DNA of 64,000 nt, taken from contig JACKLZ010000002.1 in assembly GCA_024235675.1 (NCBI GenBank), positions 124,001 to 188,000 on the forward strand, given 5' to 3'. The position numbers and the translations under genes are program-made. The notes beneath the pieces were generated by a model. The model was given only the letters and a program-made list of their open reading frames with translations. It ran no database searches and was not told where the DNA came from. This document shows, piece after piece, positions 8,248-16,342 of the stretch. The stretch's first letter is position 1. Each line of letters begins with the position of its first letter. This DNA comes from Zoogloeaceae bacterium (GTDB lineage: Bacteria; Pseudomonadota; Gammaproteobacteria; Burkholderiales; Rhodocyclaceae).

Positions 8248-11200
8248 TCAGGCGTCGGAGCCAAGCTGTTCATCGATGGCCGCCATCACCTCGTCAAAAC
8301 ATGCACGAACCAGCTTCAGACCTGCGCCGATCTCGCTTGGGTCGCCGAGGTGGTAGGCCGCTTCGAGCGCGCGCGCCGCCTCAGACAGCGCCATCGCACC
8401 GATCGTCGCCGACGAACTCTTCAAGGTATGCGCCAGCCGATACGACTCTTCGCGCGCCTCGCTGCGCTGCGCACGATCGAAGCGAAGCATCAGGTCTCGC
8501 TGGGTGTCACGAAAGCGGCTCAGCAGCCGTAATCTCAGCGCCTCCTTGCCGCCCGCGTAACGCAGTCCAACCTCTGGCTGAATGACGCTCCCGGTCAATG
8601 CCACACGCGCCGGCACCTGCACGGGCGGTGTCGCCGCCCCCGGCGTGCGGCCATGGCGATATCGCGCGAGTACGGTATACAAGGCGTTCGGTTCGACCGG
8701 CTTGGTCAGGAAGTCATCCATGCCCGCCGCCACACAGCGCTCGCGCTCCTCAGCCAGCGCATGGGCCGTCATGGCAATCACCGGCAGGCCACCATGACGC
8801 GGATTGGCACGCAGCTGCCGGGTGGCCGCGTGACCATCCATGCGCGGCATCTGGATGTCCATCAGCACCGCGTCGAACACGTTCGCCTCAATTTGCGCCA
8901 GGGCCAGTTCGCCATCCTCCGCGACACTCACCTTGACGCCCACCTCTTCGAGCAGTTCGCGCGCCAGTTGCTGGTTGAGCAGGTTGTCTTCGACCAACAA
9001 CACCCGCATGCCGACCAGCGGCGCGGTCAGCGGTGGGGCGACCTCCGGTGCGGGCACATCGACAGAAACGGCGCGATCGGCCGTATCAAACTCCGCCTCG
9101 AAAACAAACCGGCTGCCTTGCCCAGGCACACTGTCCGCCGAAATGACACCCCCCATCGCCTCGGCCAGATGGCGGGATATGGCCAGCCCCAGACCCGAGC
9201 CGCCGTATCGGCGCGAGGTGCTCGTATCGGCCTGCCAGAACGGGCTGAACAACTGCGCCATCGCCTCGCCACCAATCCCGATGCCGGTATCCGTCACGCA
9301 AAAGCGCAGGCGTACTCGCCCGGCCAGCGTGTCCATCCGTTGCACGGAGAGTTCGACACGGCCGCGCTCGGTGAACTTCACCGCATTGCCGGCCAGATTG
9401 GTCAGGATCTGGCGTAACCGGAGCGCATCGCCGATCACCGTCGCTGGCACAGCGTCGTCCACCGACACCACCCAGTTGAGCCCTTTCTGAATCGCCCGGT
9501 AAGACACCATGGCGGCAACCTGCTCGACCACCTCGTGCACCTCGAAAGGCGCCACTTCCAACTCCAATCGCTGCGCTTCGACCTTCGACAGATCAAGAAT
9601 GTCGTTCAGGATGCCGAGCAAGGACTGCGCCGATTCATTGACCTTGACGATGTAGTCGCGTTGCCGGGCATCGAGCCCGGTTTTGAGACACTGACCCGAC
9701 AAGCCGATGATCGCGTTCATCGGCGTACGAATTTCGTGACTCATGTTGGCCAAAAACGCGCTCTTGGCCTGGTTGGCGCGCTCCGCGTTCTCCTTGGCTG
9801 CTACCAGATCGACCGTCCGCTGCCCCACCAGCGCCTCGAGTTCTTCGGTTCGCCGCGCCTGTGCAAGTGCCAACTGACGACGCGCGGTGACATCCCGGAT
9901 CACCACCAGATAGCGCCGCTCCTCACCGGCCAGCATGGGCACCCCCGCCAACTCGACGTCAACCGTTACCTCCGCCTCCGACACCAGACAACCTCGCAGG
10001 CTCACCGGCCGCCGATGGCGCATACGGGCGGCCAGACGCGGCCCCCAACGACGCGGCGCAGGACCCGACAAGCTCACCAGATCCGTCTGGGACAGGGACT
10101 CAGCCGGCCGGCCCAGCATCTTTGCGGCGGTGGCATTGCTCTCGACCACCACACCGAGCTCATCGAACACCAGCAAACCATCGCGGACGGCATCAAAAAC
10201 ACCGCCGAGCAAGGCGTCGCGGGCGCGCAGTCGCTGTGCCGCAATCTCGTAGCGAGTCATGTCGCGACCAATCACGACAATGGCCTCGCGCTTTCCGTCC
10301 GCGTCAAACAAGGGCACTTTGGTGACATCGAAAAAGCCGAGTTCGCCATCGGGAAGCGGAATTTCCTCGCGATCGACATACAAGCGACCCGCGCCCCAGG
10401 CGCGCTCGTCACTTTCGGCGCAGCGCATGAACTGCACCGCGCGATCCGGGAAGCGCTCCGCCAATTCGTTATCGGAGTAGCCATACCAGTCTGCCTGACG
10501 CGTCAGTCCGAACAGTCGCATGGCGACGCTGTTGATCACTCGCCAACGATTCTCGCCATCCTTGAAGAAGGCCGGATCGGGCATCGCCTCGATCAAGGTG
10601 CGCAACTGGCGCTCGCTGGCCCGTAGCGCGGCCTCCGCCTCTTTGCGGTCGGTGATATCGGTGTGTGTCCCCATCACCCGCAGTGGCTCGCCGGCCGCGT
10701 CGCGCACCACCACCCGGCCACGATCAAGAATCCACCGCCAGCTGCCGTCCTTGTGACGCATCCGGTGCTCGTTGGTATAACTGGCTGTCTTGCCATCCAT
10801 ATGCTGACGAAGCGCGTCCAGAGTGCCCGGCAGGTCGTCCGGATGCACACGACACTTCCACTCGCTGAGCACGTCGCCAACCTCCGCCTCCGTGTAACCG
10901 AGCATCGCCTTCCACTGAGCAGAGAAGAACACCCGATCGGTCTTGGCGTCCCAGTCCCACACGCCGTGATCTGCGCTCTCGATCGCATACTGCCAGCGCA
11001 ATTGAGCTTCGCGCGCCAGCGCGGCCATTTCCTTTTGTTCGGTGATATCGGTGTTGGTGCCCACCACGCGCACTGCGCGACCGCTTTCGTCACGCTCGAC
11101 CACCCCGCCGCAGTTGAGAATCCAGCGATAGCTGCCGTCCTTGCAGCGCACCCGGTGCTCGCTCCGCCAGATTCCCGTCTCGCCCTTGAGGTGCGCAATC

Positions 11201-12768
11201 AATGAGTTGCGCACCAGCGGCAGATCGTCCGGGTGGATCAGCCACAGCCATTGGGCGACGGTGTTCTCGAGCTCCCAGTGCCCATAGCCGCCCAAGGCCT
11301 TGGCCTGATCCGACACGCTGACTTCACCGCTCGGCGCATTCCACTCCCACAACCCGTGGCCCGCCGCCTCCAGCGCAAAAAGCCAGCGCGACTTGGCCGC
11401 CTCGGCCTGGCGCGCCTCGGACTCGGCACGCTTGCGATCGCTGATATCCTCGATCACCGATACGTAATACTTGGGACGGTCTTCCCCATCAAACACCGGC
11501 GATACCACCACCCGCACCCACACCAGACGACCATCGCGATGCCGATAGCGTTTATCGGTGGTGTAAACGTCTATCTCACCGCGCTCCATGCGGGCCTTGG
11601 CCTCAAGGTCGCGCGCCAGATCATCCGGCTCGGTAATGGCTGAAAAACCCTTTTTCAGGAGTTCTTCACGCGAGTATCCGAGCATTTTGCACAAGGTGTC
11701 ATTGACCATCAGCCACTGGCCATCGTGGCCGATATGCGACATGCCCACCGCCACCTGCTCAAACGCCGAAATAAACCGGGATTCAGTTTCGGCCAAATCC
11801 CGGGTCCGCGCTTCGACCAATCGCGAGATATCGGCGTGACGGCGCAGAAAAATACGCACCAGCGCAGCCATGGCAAGCGTGGCAACCAGCCCTGCTGCCA
11901 GCATCAACCAGGGCACCAGGCTGACATGACGACTGACAAAGGCATCTGTGCGCCGACTGTCCATTCGCCATGTTCGTCCGGCAAAGGCCAGTTCCCGGAA
12001 CGCGGTAGCGGGCACATCACCGGTCACCGACGACCCAAACTCTCCGATGAGCGTGGATACACCGTCACTCACATCCCGCAATACAAAATTCAGCTCACCG
12101 CCCTGCCCCTCGGCCGCGGTCGGCACCATCAGCTGCTCCGGAATCAGGTGCGCCAACAAGACGCCCAGCGCCCCCGGCGCGGGCACCTTGGCGCGCACAA
12201 CCATCACGACCGGCACGACCGACGGCGAGTCCGCGCCGCTCGACACCAGGCCGCCGCCAAACAAGCCGGGGGTGGCCAGCGCCCGCGGAACCAATGCCGA
12301 GGCAGCCGGGTCCGCACGCAAGTCATCGCCCACCTTCAGCATTGACCTGCCGCGCCCGATCGACAAAGACACCGGATAGGCCGCCGTTGCCGGGTTAGGG
12401 TCATCGCCCTTGGCCCATGCGAGCTGGTGATAGACCGACGAATGTGCCAGAACACCTCGCGCAACTTCATCAAACAGACGTTCGGCAGCAGCCGGATCTT
12501 CGGCCATCAGGTGTCCGATGAGATGCAAGTCGCTTGAGACATGACCCAGACGTTCGCGCAACTGCGCCACCTGGGCATCCACCGCCTCGGTCTCCGCCTG
12601 CGTGACATCGCGCCACTCAGAGAGGCTCAATTGCAGACTGAATCCGACACTGATCAGCGCGCCGACCACAAAGGTCAGCAGCGTCCAGCGCGATGCCCGC
12701 GGCACCGGCGCGGCGGACGACGACACGCGTGCTGTGCTCACCGCTGCTTCACCGGCGACACGACGCAC
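8248..12768 (-). CDS. Multi-PAS hybrid sensor histidine kinase with REC and Hpt domains
   Basis: A 1506-residue inner-membrane kinase. TM1 lies at about residues 28-47. A ~230-residue periplasmic region with a CHASE-like pattern follows, then TM2 at about 284-307. Five PAS domains follow; the second and third are close tandem relatives, each with an HPDDL motif. Next come HisKA with the phospho-accepting His1011 (MSHEIRTPMNAI), HATPase_c, a receiver with Asp1304 (LMDIQMPRMDG), and an Hpt domain with His1447 (LAHTLKSSS). The His-Asp-His chain predicts a phosphorelay to a separate response regulator, and none is adjacent. It is convergent with the gene to its left, stands alone and is divergent from uppP. 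The sensed signal is unknown. Confidence 0.93.
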   Translation of the reverse strand: MRRVAGEAAVSTARVSSSAAPVPRASRWTLLTFVVGALISVGFSLQLSLSEWRDVTQAETEAVDAQVAQLRERLGHVSSDLHLIGHLMAEDPAAAERLFDEVARGVLAHSSVYHQLAWAKGDDPNPATAAYPVSLSIGRGRSMLKVGDDLRADPAASALVPRALATPGLFGGGLVSSGADSPSVVPVVMVVRAKVPAPGALGVLLAHLIPEQLMVPTAAEGQGGELNFVLRDVSDGVSTLIGEFGSSVTGDVPATAFRELAFAGRTWRMDSRRTDAFVSRHVSLVPWLMLAAGLVATLAMAALVRIFLRRHADISRLVEARTRDLAETESRFISAFEQVAVGMSHIGHDGQWLMVNDTLCKMLGYSREELLKKGFSAITEPDDLARDLEAKARMERGEIDVYTTDKRYRHRDGRLVWVRVVVSPVFDGEDRPKYYVSVIEDISDRKRAESEARQAEAAKSRWLFALEAAGHGLWEWNAPSGEVSVSDQAKALGGYGHWELENTVAQWLWLIHPDDLPLVRNSLIAHLKGETGIWRSEHRVRCKDGSYRWILNCGGVVERDESGRAVRVVGTNTDITEQKEMAALAREAQLRWQYAIESADHGVWDWDAKTDRVFFSAQWKAMLGYTEAEVGDVLSEWKCRVHPDDLPGTLDALRQHMDGKTASYTNEHRMRHKDGSWRWILDRGRVVVRDAAGEPLRVMGTHTDITDRKEAEAALRASERQLRTLIEAMPDPAFFKDGENRWRVINSVAMRLFGLTRQADWYGYSDNELAERFPDRAVQFMRCAESDERAWGAGRLYVDREEIPLPDGELGFFDVTKVPLFDADGKREAIVVIGRDMTRYEIAAQRLRARDALLGGVFDAVRDGLLVFDELGVVVESNATAAKMLGRPAESLSQTDLVSLSGPAPRRWGPRLAARMRHRRPVSLRGCLVSEAEVTVDVELAGVPMLAGEERRYLVVIRDVTARRQLALAQARRTEELEALVGQRTVDLVAAKENAERANQAKSAFLANMSHEIRTPMNAIIGLSGQCLKTGLDARQRDYIVKVNESAQSLLGILNDILDLSKVEAQRLELEVAPFEVHEVVEQVAAMVSYRAIQKGLNWVVSVDDAVPATVIGDALRLRQILTNLAGNAVKFTERGRVELSVQRMDTLAGRVRLRFCVTDTGIGIGGEAMAQLFSPFWQADTSTSRRYGGSGLGLAISRHLAEAMGGVISADSVPGQGSRFVFEAEFDTADRAVSVDVPAPEVAPPLTAPLVGMRVLLVEDNLLNQQLARELLEEVGVKVSVAEDGELALAQIEANVFDAVLMDIQMPRMDGHAATRQLRANPRHGGLPVIAMTAHALAEERERCVAAGMDDFLTKPVEPNALYTVLARYRHGRTPGAATPPVQVPARVALTGSVIQPEVGLRYAGGKEALRLRLLSRFRDTQRDLMLRFDRAQRSEAREESYRLAHTLKSSSATIGAMALSEAARALEAAYHLGDPSEIGAGLKLVRACFDEVMAAIDEQLGSDA

Positions 12769-12945
12769 CCTGCCACGACCCGGTCCGTCATCTGGCTTTC
12801 AAGCGTTCCGTGCATCCACACCCCCCCACCTGAGCACAACCCGTCAAGGATGGTACACCCTGCCACCGGATTCGCCGACCGCAAACAGACAGTGCGCCGC
12901 CGCGCCACCTGATGCAGTTGTCACATGCCAATGATCCCGGCCGGC

Positions 12946-12951
12946 TATAAT
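12946..12951 (+). promoter_or_regulatory. Perfect -10 hexamer upstream of uppP
   Basis: TATAAT lies 27 bases before the chosen uppP ATG. No good -35 is found at 16-18 bp; a TTGTCA at 12918 is 22 bp away, too far for a classic promoter. Activator dependence or a weak -35 is possible. Confidence 0.5.
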
Positions 12952-12978
12952 CGCGCCTTTGCGCCTACTGTAACCAGA

Positions 12979-13812
12979 ATGGATCTCCCACTGCTCTTCA
13001 AGGCCGCCATCCTCGGTGTCATCGAGGGTCTGACCGAATTCCTGCCCGTGTCCTCCACCGGCCACCTGATCATTTTCGGGGACCTCCTCGACTATACGGA
13101 CGCCCAGAGCAAGGTCTTTAAGATCGTGATCCAGCTCGCCGCCATTCTTGCCGTGTGCTGGGATTATCGCCAGCGTATCACCACGGTGGTCGGTGGCCTG
13201 CGCACCGATCCGGCGGCCCGGCGCTTTACCGGTCATCTGATCGTCGCCTTCCTGCCGGCGGCCGTCCTCGGCCTGATGTTCTACAAGATCATCAAGGGCT
13301 ACCTGTTCAATCCGCTCACCGTGGCCGGCGCGCTGATCGCCGGCGGCCTGCTGATTCTGTATATCGAGCGCCGCGCCTACCATCCGCGCATGAACACCGT
13401 TGAAGAGATGGGCTGGAAAGACGCGCTCAAAGTCGGCTTTGCGCAATCGCTGGCGATGTTCCCCGGCGTGTCGCGCTCCGGCGCCACCATCATGGGCGGG
13501 TTGATGCTCGGGCTGTCACGCAAGGCCGCCACCGAGTTCTCCTTCTTCCTCGCCATCCCCACCATGCTGGCGGCGACGGTGTACGACGTGTACAAAAACT
13601 GGGCATTGCTCAGCGGCATGACAAGCGATGGCTACATGGTGTTTGCCGTCGGCTTTGTGGCCTCCTTTCTGGCGGCGATGGTGGCCGTGAAAGCCTTCAT
13701 CCACTATGTGTCGAACAACAGCTTCGCCCCCTTCGCCTGGTATCGCATCGCCTTCGGCATCGTGGTGCTGGTGTCCTGGCAAACCGGCTGGGTGAGCTGG
13801 CACGACGCCTGA
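12979..13812 (+). CDS. uppP: Undecaprenyl-diphosphatase
   Basis: UppP (BacA) dephosphorylates undecaprenyl pyrophosphate in the inner membrane so that the lipid carrier can be reused for peptidoglycan synthesis; overproduction gives bacitracin resistance. The 277-residue protein is largely hydrophobic, with about eight membrane segments. It has both signature motifs: EGLTEFLPVSSTGHL near residue 15 and the phosphatase loop PGVSRSGATI near residue 170. The ATG at 12979 gives the family N-terminus MDLPLLFKAAILG; a longer frame from 12925 would include the -10 box. The gene is followed by the palindrome TGAGCCATGGCTCA and then the 178-bp repeat element. Confidence 0.96.
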   Translation: MDLPLLFKAAILGVIEGLTEFLPVSSTGHLIIFGDLLDYTDAQSKVFKIVIQLAAILAVCWDYRQRITTVVGGLRTDPAARRFTGHLIVAFLPAAVLGLMFYKIIKGYLFNPLTVAGALIAGGLLILYIERRAYHPRMNTVEEMGWKDALKVGFAQSLAMFPGVSRSGATIMGGLMLGLSRKAATEFSFFLAIPTMLAATVYDVYKNWALLSGMTSDGYMVFAVGFVASFLAAMVAVKAFIHYVSNNSFAPFAWYRIAFGIVVLVSWQTGWVSWHDA

Positions 13813-13822
13813 GCCATGGCTC

Positions 13823-14000
13823 AGGGTCTGTTGACAGTCATTCGGGGGATCGCGTTGTGTTCAAATGGCTTCGCAACAAGGCGCATGAGGCAGCCAAGGG
13901 TGGCCTCCTTGGCTGGGGACCACCCAGACTGCGTCGGCGCGCCTTGCCCTGCGGCCAAACAGGCCCGCGCGCGACCCCCGAATGACTGTCAACAGACCCT
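13823..14000. mobile_element. MITE-like element with long terminal inverted repeats
   Basis: A 178-bp unit is bounded by perfect 26-bp inverted repeats at 13823-13848 and 13975-14000, both beginning AGGGTCTGTTGACAG on their own strand. Pairing continues for five more bases after a one-base bulge. Inside is a second hairpin (CAGCCAAGG...CCTTGGCTG, about 13891-13915). There is no transposase and no clear target duplication. The GGGTCTGTTGACA-type end resembles transposon termini, so a non-autonomous element is the best reading. It lies exactly between the uppP stop and the next gene's start, so it could also act as terminator, leader or RNA structure. It contains a 42-codon open frame. Confidence 0.7.
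13857..13985 (+). CDS. Possible 42-residue peptide inside the inverted-repeat element
   Basis: A GTG-started frame fills the interior of the repeat element and ends with TGA inside the right terminal repeat. The product starts VFKWLRNKAHEAAKGG and continues with GWGPPRLRRR, a plausible short basic amphipathic peptide. No strong Shine-Dalgarno is visible. It may be a chance frame. Only conservation across other copies would show coding. Confidence 0.25.
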   Translation: MFKWLRNKAHEAAKGGLLGWGPPRLRRRALPCGQTGPRATPE

Positions 14001-14012
14001 AGGATGACGCCC

Positions 14013-14579
14013 ATGATTCTCTATCTGCACGGCTTCCGCTCCGCCCCCGCCTCGACCAAGGCCACCCGCCTGCAGGCGCACATGGCCGAGCGCGGCCTCG
14101 CCGATCAATTCTGGTGCGGCCAGCTGCCAATCGCCCCGAACGCCGCCATCGATCTCATCGAAGCGCAGATCGCCCGCTGCGACACAGCACCCACGCTGGT
14201 CGGCAGCTCACTGGGCGGTTTCTACGCCACCTGGCTGGCCGAAAAGCACGGCCTCAAGGCCATCGCCGTCAACCCCGGCGTGCTCTCGCACCTCTCGCTC
14301 GCGCCGTATGTCGGTCAGCAGACCAATCTCTATACCGGCGAAGTGTTCGACTTCACCGAGCAGCACCTCGCCGAACTCAAAGCCATGGAGACGCCCCGGA
14401 TCACCCGGCCCGAGCGTTACTGGCTGATGGTCGAAACCGGCGACGAAGTCCTCGACTACCGCCACGCCGTGGCCAAATATGCCGGCGCCCGCCAGACCGT
14501 ACTTGAGGGCGGCGACCACAGCTTCTCGCGCTGGGGCGACTACCTCAACGATGTCCTCGCCTTCGCGGAGATCCCATGA
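14013..14579 (+). CDS. YqiA/YcfP-type alpha/beta-hydrolase (esterase)
   Basis: A 188-residue alpha/beta-hydrolase of the small YqiA group of esterases. The N-terminus ILYLHGFRSAPAS holds the oxyanion strand, LVGSSLGGFYA near residue 65 is the nucleophile elbow (GxSxG, Ser), and GGDHSFSRW near the C-terminus carries the catalytic histidine. The ATG at 14013 is preferred because AGGA lies 8 bases upstream and the family begins at this point; an ATG at 14004 is in frame but has no spaced ribosome-binding site. Its leader abuts the inverted-repeat element. The stop overlaps the next start as ATGA. The substrate is unknown. Confidence 0.85.
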   Translation: MILYLHGFRSAPASTKATRLQAHMAERGLADQFWCGQLPIAPNAAIDLIEAQIARCDTAPTLVGSSLGGFYATWLAEKHGLKAIAVNPGVLSHLSLAPYVGQQTNLYTGEVFDFTEQHLAELKAMETPRITRPERYWLMVETGDEVLDYRHAVAKYAGARQTVLEGGDHSFSRWGDYLNDVLAFAEIP

Positions 14580-15412
14580 GTTCCGACTTCGACGCCCGTC
14601 GCTTCAAGGCCATGGAGCGAGCGGGTTTTAACCGCATCGCCGCCAACTACGACAACGCCGCGCACCTGCGCGCCAGCCTGCAGGACGCGCTCATCGTGGC
14701 GGCCGCCCCGGCGCCCGGCGAGCACTGGCTTGACGTGGCCAGCGGCCCCGGGCTGCTGGCCCGCGCCATGGCGCCGCGCCTCGGGCCAACCGGCTTCGTG
14801 CTGGCCACCGACATCGCCGACGGCATGCTCGCCCACGCCCGCCAGTGCCTCACCGCCGACAGCGGCACCATCTTGTTCGCCGCCACCGACGCCGAGCACC
14901 TGTGCACGCCCGACGACCACTTCGACGGCATCAGCATCGGCCTCGGCCTGTTCGCGCTACCCCACCCGGACAAAGCCCTGACCGAACTGCATCGCAGCCT
15001 CAAGCCGGGCGGGCGCATCGCGCTGTCGGTGTGGGGCGCCGCCGGCTCCGTGCCGCTGATCGAGCGCGCCCAGCAATGCATCGCCCGACTGCTGCCGGCA
15101 CCCAAGGTGGCCCGCCCGTCGGTGTTCCGCTTTGGCGACCCGGCCTATCTCAACGCCATGCTAAGCGAGGCCGGCTTCAGCAACATCCGGCTCGAACCGC
15201 ACGACTTCCACTGCCGCTTTGCCACCGCCGACGCCTACTGGGACGCCTTCCTGGCGCTCGCCGGCGGCGCCACCGAAGCGCTCTCCCGCCTGCCCGAAGA
15301 CAAGCAGCAGGCGCTGCGCGCCGCCGTGGCCGATGACCTGACCGACCTGGCCGACGCCGACGGCTACCACGTCCCCGCCAGCACCCTGATCGCCACCGCC
15401 ATCAAGCCGTAA
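14576..15412 (+). CDS. Class I SAM-dependent methyltransferase
   Basis: A 278-residue soluble methyltransferase of the UbiE/Methyltransf_11 type. The SAM-binding motif I is LDVASGPGLLARAMA near residue 50, followed by an acidic residue at the end of the second strand (ATDIAD), and motif IV-like DGISIGLGLFALPHPDKAL near residue 115. The C-terminal 90 residues contain a small lid region. The start overlaps the upstream esterase stop by four bases and the stop is 3 bases before rarD, so the three genes look like an operon. The substrate cannot be told from sequence. Confidence 0.85.
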   Translation: MSSDFDARRFKAMERAGFNRIAANYDNAAHLRASLQDALIVAAAPAPGEHWLDVASGPGLLARAMAPRLGPTGFVLATDIADGMLAHARQCLTADSGTILFAATDAEHLCTPDDHFDGISIGLGLFALPHPDKALTELHRSLKPGGRIALSVWGAAGSVPLIERAQQCIARLLPAPKVARPSVFRFGDPAYLNAMLSEAGFSNIRLEPHDFHCRFATADAYWDAFLALAGGATEALSRLPEDKQQALRAAVADDLTDLADADGYHVPASTLIATAIKP

Positions 15413-15415
15413 CAC

Positions 15416-16300
15416 GTGGACGACACCCGCCGCGGCATCTTCGCCGCCCTGGCGGCCTTCACCATCTGGGGCCTGGCGCCGCTGTATTTCAAGGCGGTGG
15501 GCTCCGTGCCGGCCGACGAAATCGTCGCTCACCGCGTGTTGTGGTCAGTCGTGTTCCTGGCGATTCTGGTCGGCCTCATGCGCCAGGGTCCGGCGCTGCA
15601 CGCGGCGTTCAACAACCGACGCCTGCTCGGCGTGCTGATGTTCACCGCCCTGCTCACCGGCAGCAACTGGCTGGTCTTCGTCTGGGCCGTCACCCATGAG
15701 CGCGTGCTCGAAGCCAGCCTGGGCTACTTCATCAACCCGCTGCTCAGCGTGTTGCTCGGCCGGCTGTTTTTGGGTGAACGCCTCCGCCCGCTGCAAAAAC
15801 TGGCCGTGGCCATTGCCGCGGCCGGCGTCGCTTGGCGGATCGCGGCGGTCGGCTCGGTGCCATGGATCGCCCTCTTTTTGGCGATGACCTTCGGCATCTA
15901 TGGCCTGCTGCGCAAGCGCGCGCCGGTCGACGCCGTCGTCGGCCTGTGTGTCGAAACCGTGCTGGTCTTGCCGCTGGCCATGGGCTGGCTGGTCTGGCTG
16001 GCACTCACCGGCGAGCTCCACTTCGGCCAAGACCTCCACATCGACCTGCTGCTGCCGGTCGCCGGCGTGCTTACCGCCACGCCGCTCATGCTGTTCGCCT
16101 TCGGCGCCCGCCGCCTGCCGCTGGCGACGGTCGGCTTCCTGCAATATCTGGCGCCCAGCCTCAACTTCCTGCTGGCCATCTTCGTCTTCCACGAAGCCTT
16201 TGACGCCGCTCGCCTGGCGGGTTTCGTGATCATCTGGTGCGCGCTGGCGCTGTACACCGCCGATCTGCTGCGCGATGGCCGAGCGCCATCGCGCGCCTGA
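15416..16300 (+). CDS. rarD: EamA-family transporter RarD
   Basis: A 294-residue inner-membrane protein of the drug/metabolite transporter superfamily with about ten hydrophobic segments and two EamA repeats. The N-terminus RGIFAALAAFTIWGLAPLYFK and the segment LEASLGYFINPLLSVLLG near residue 100 are typical of RarD, whose transported compound is not established. The start is GTG, three bases after the methyltransferase stop. The segment ATVGFLQYLAPSLNFLLAI near residue 240 is also typical. Confidence 0.9.
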   Translation: MDDTRRGIFAALAAFTIWGLAPLYFKAVGSVPADEIVAHRVLWSVVFLAILVGLMRQGPALHAAFNNRRLLGVLMFTALLTGSNWLVFVWAVTHERVLEASLGYFINPLLSVLLGRLFLGERLRPLQKLAVAIAAAGVAWRIAAVGSVPWIALFLAMTFGIYGLLRKRAPVDAVVGLCVETVLVLPLAMGWLVWLALTGELHFGQDLHIDLLLPVAGVLTATPLMLFAFGARRLPLATVGFLQYLAPSLNFLLAIFVFHEAFDAARLAGFVIIWCALALYTADLLRDGRAPSRA

Positions 16301-16342
16301 ATCCATTAAACTGTCGGGCCTCAACCTCCCAGACAACCCCCG

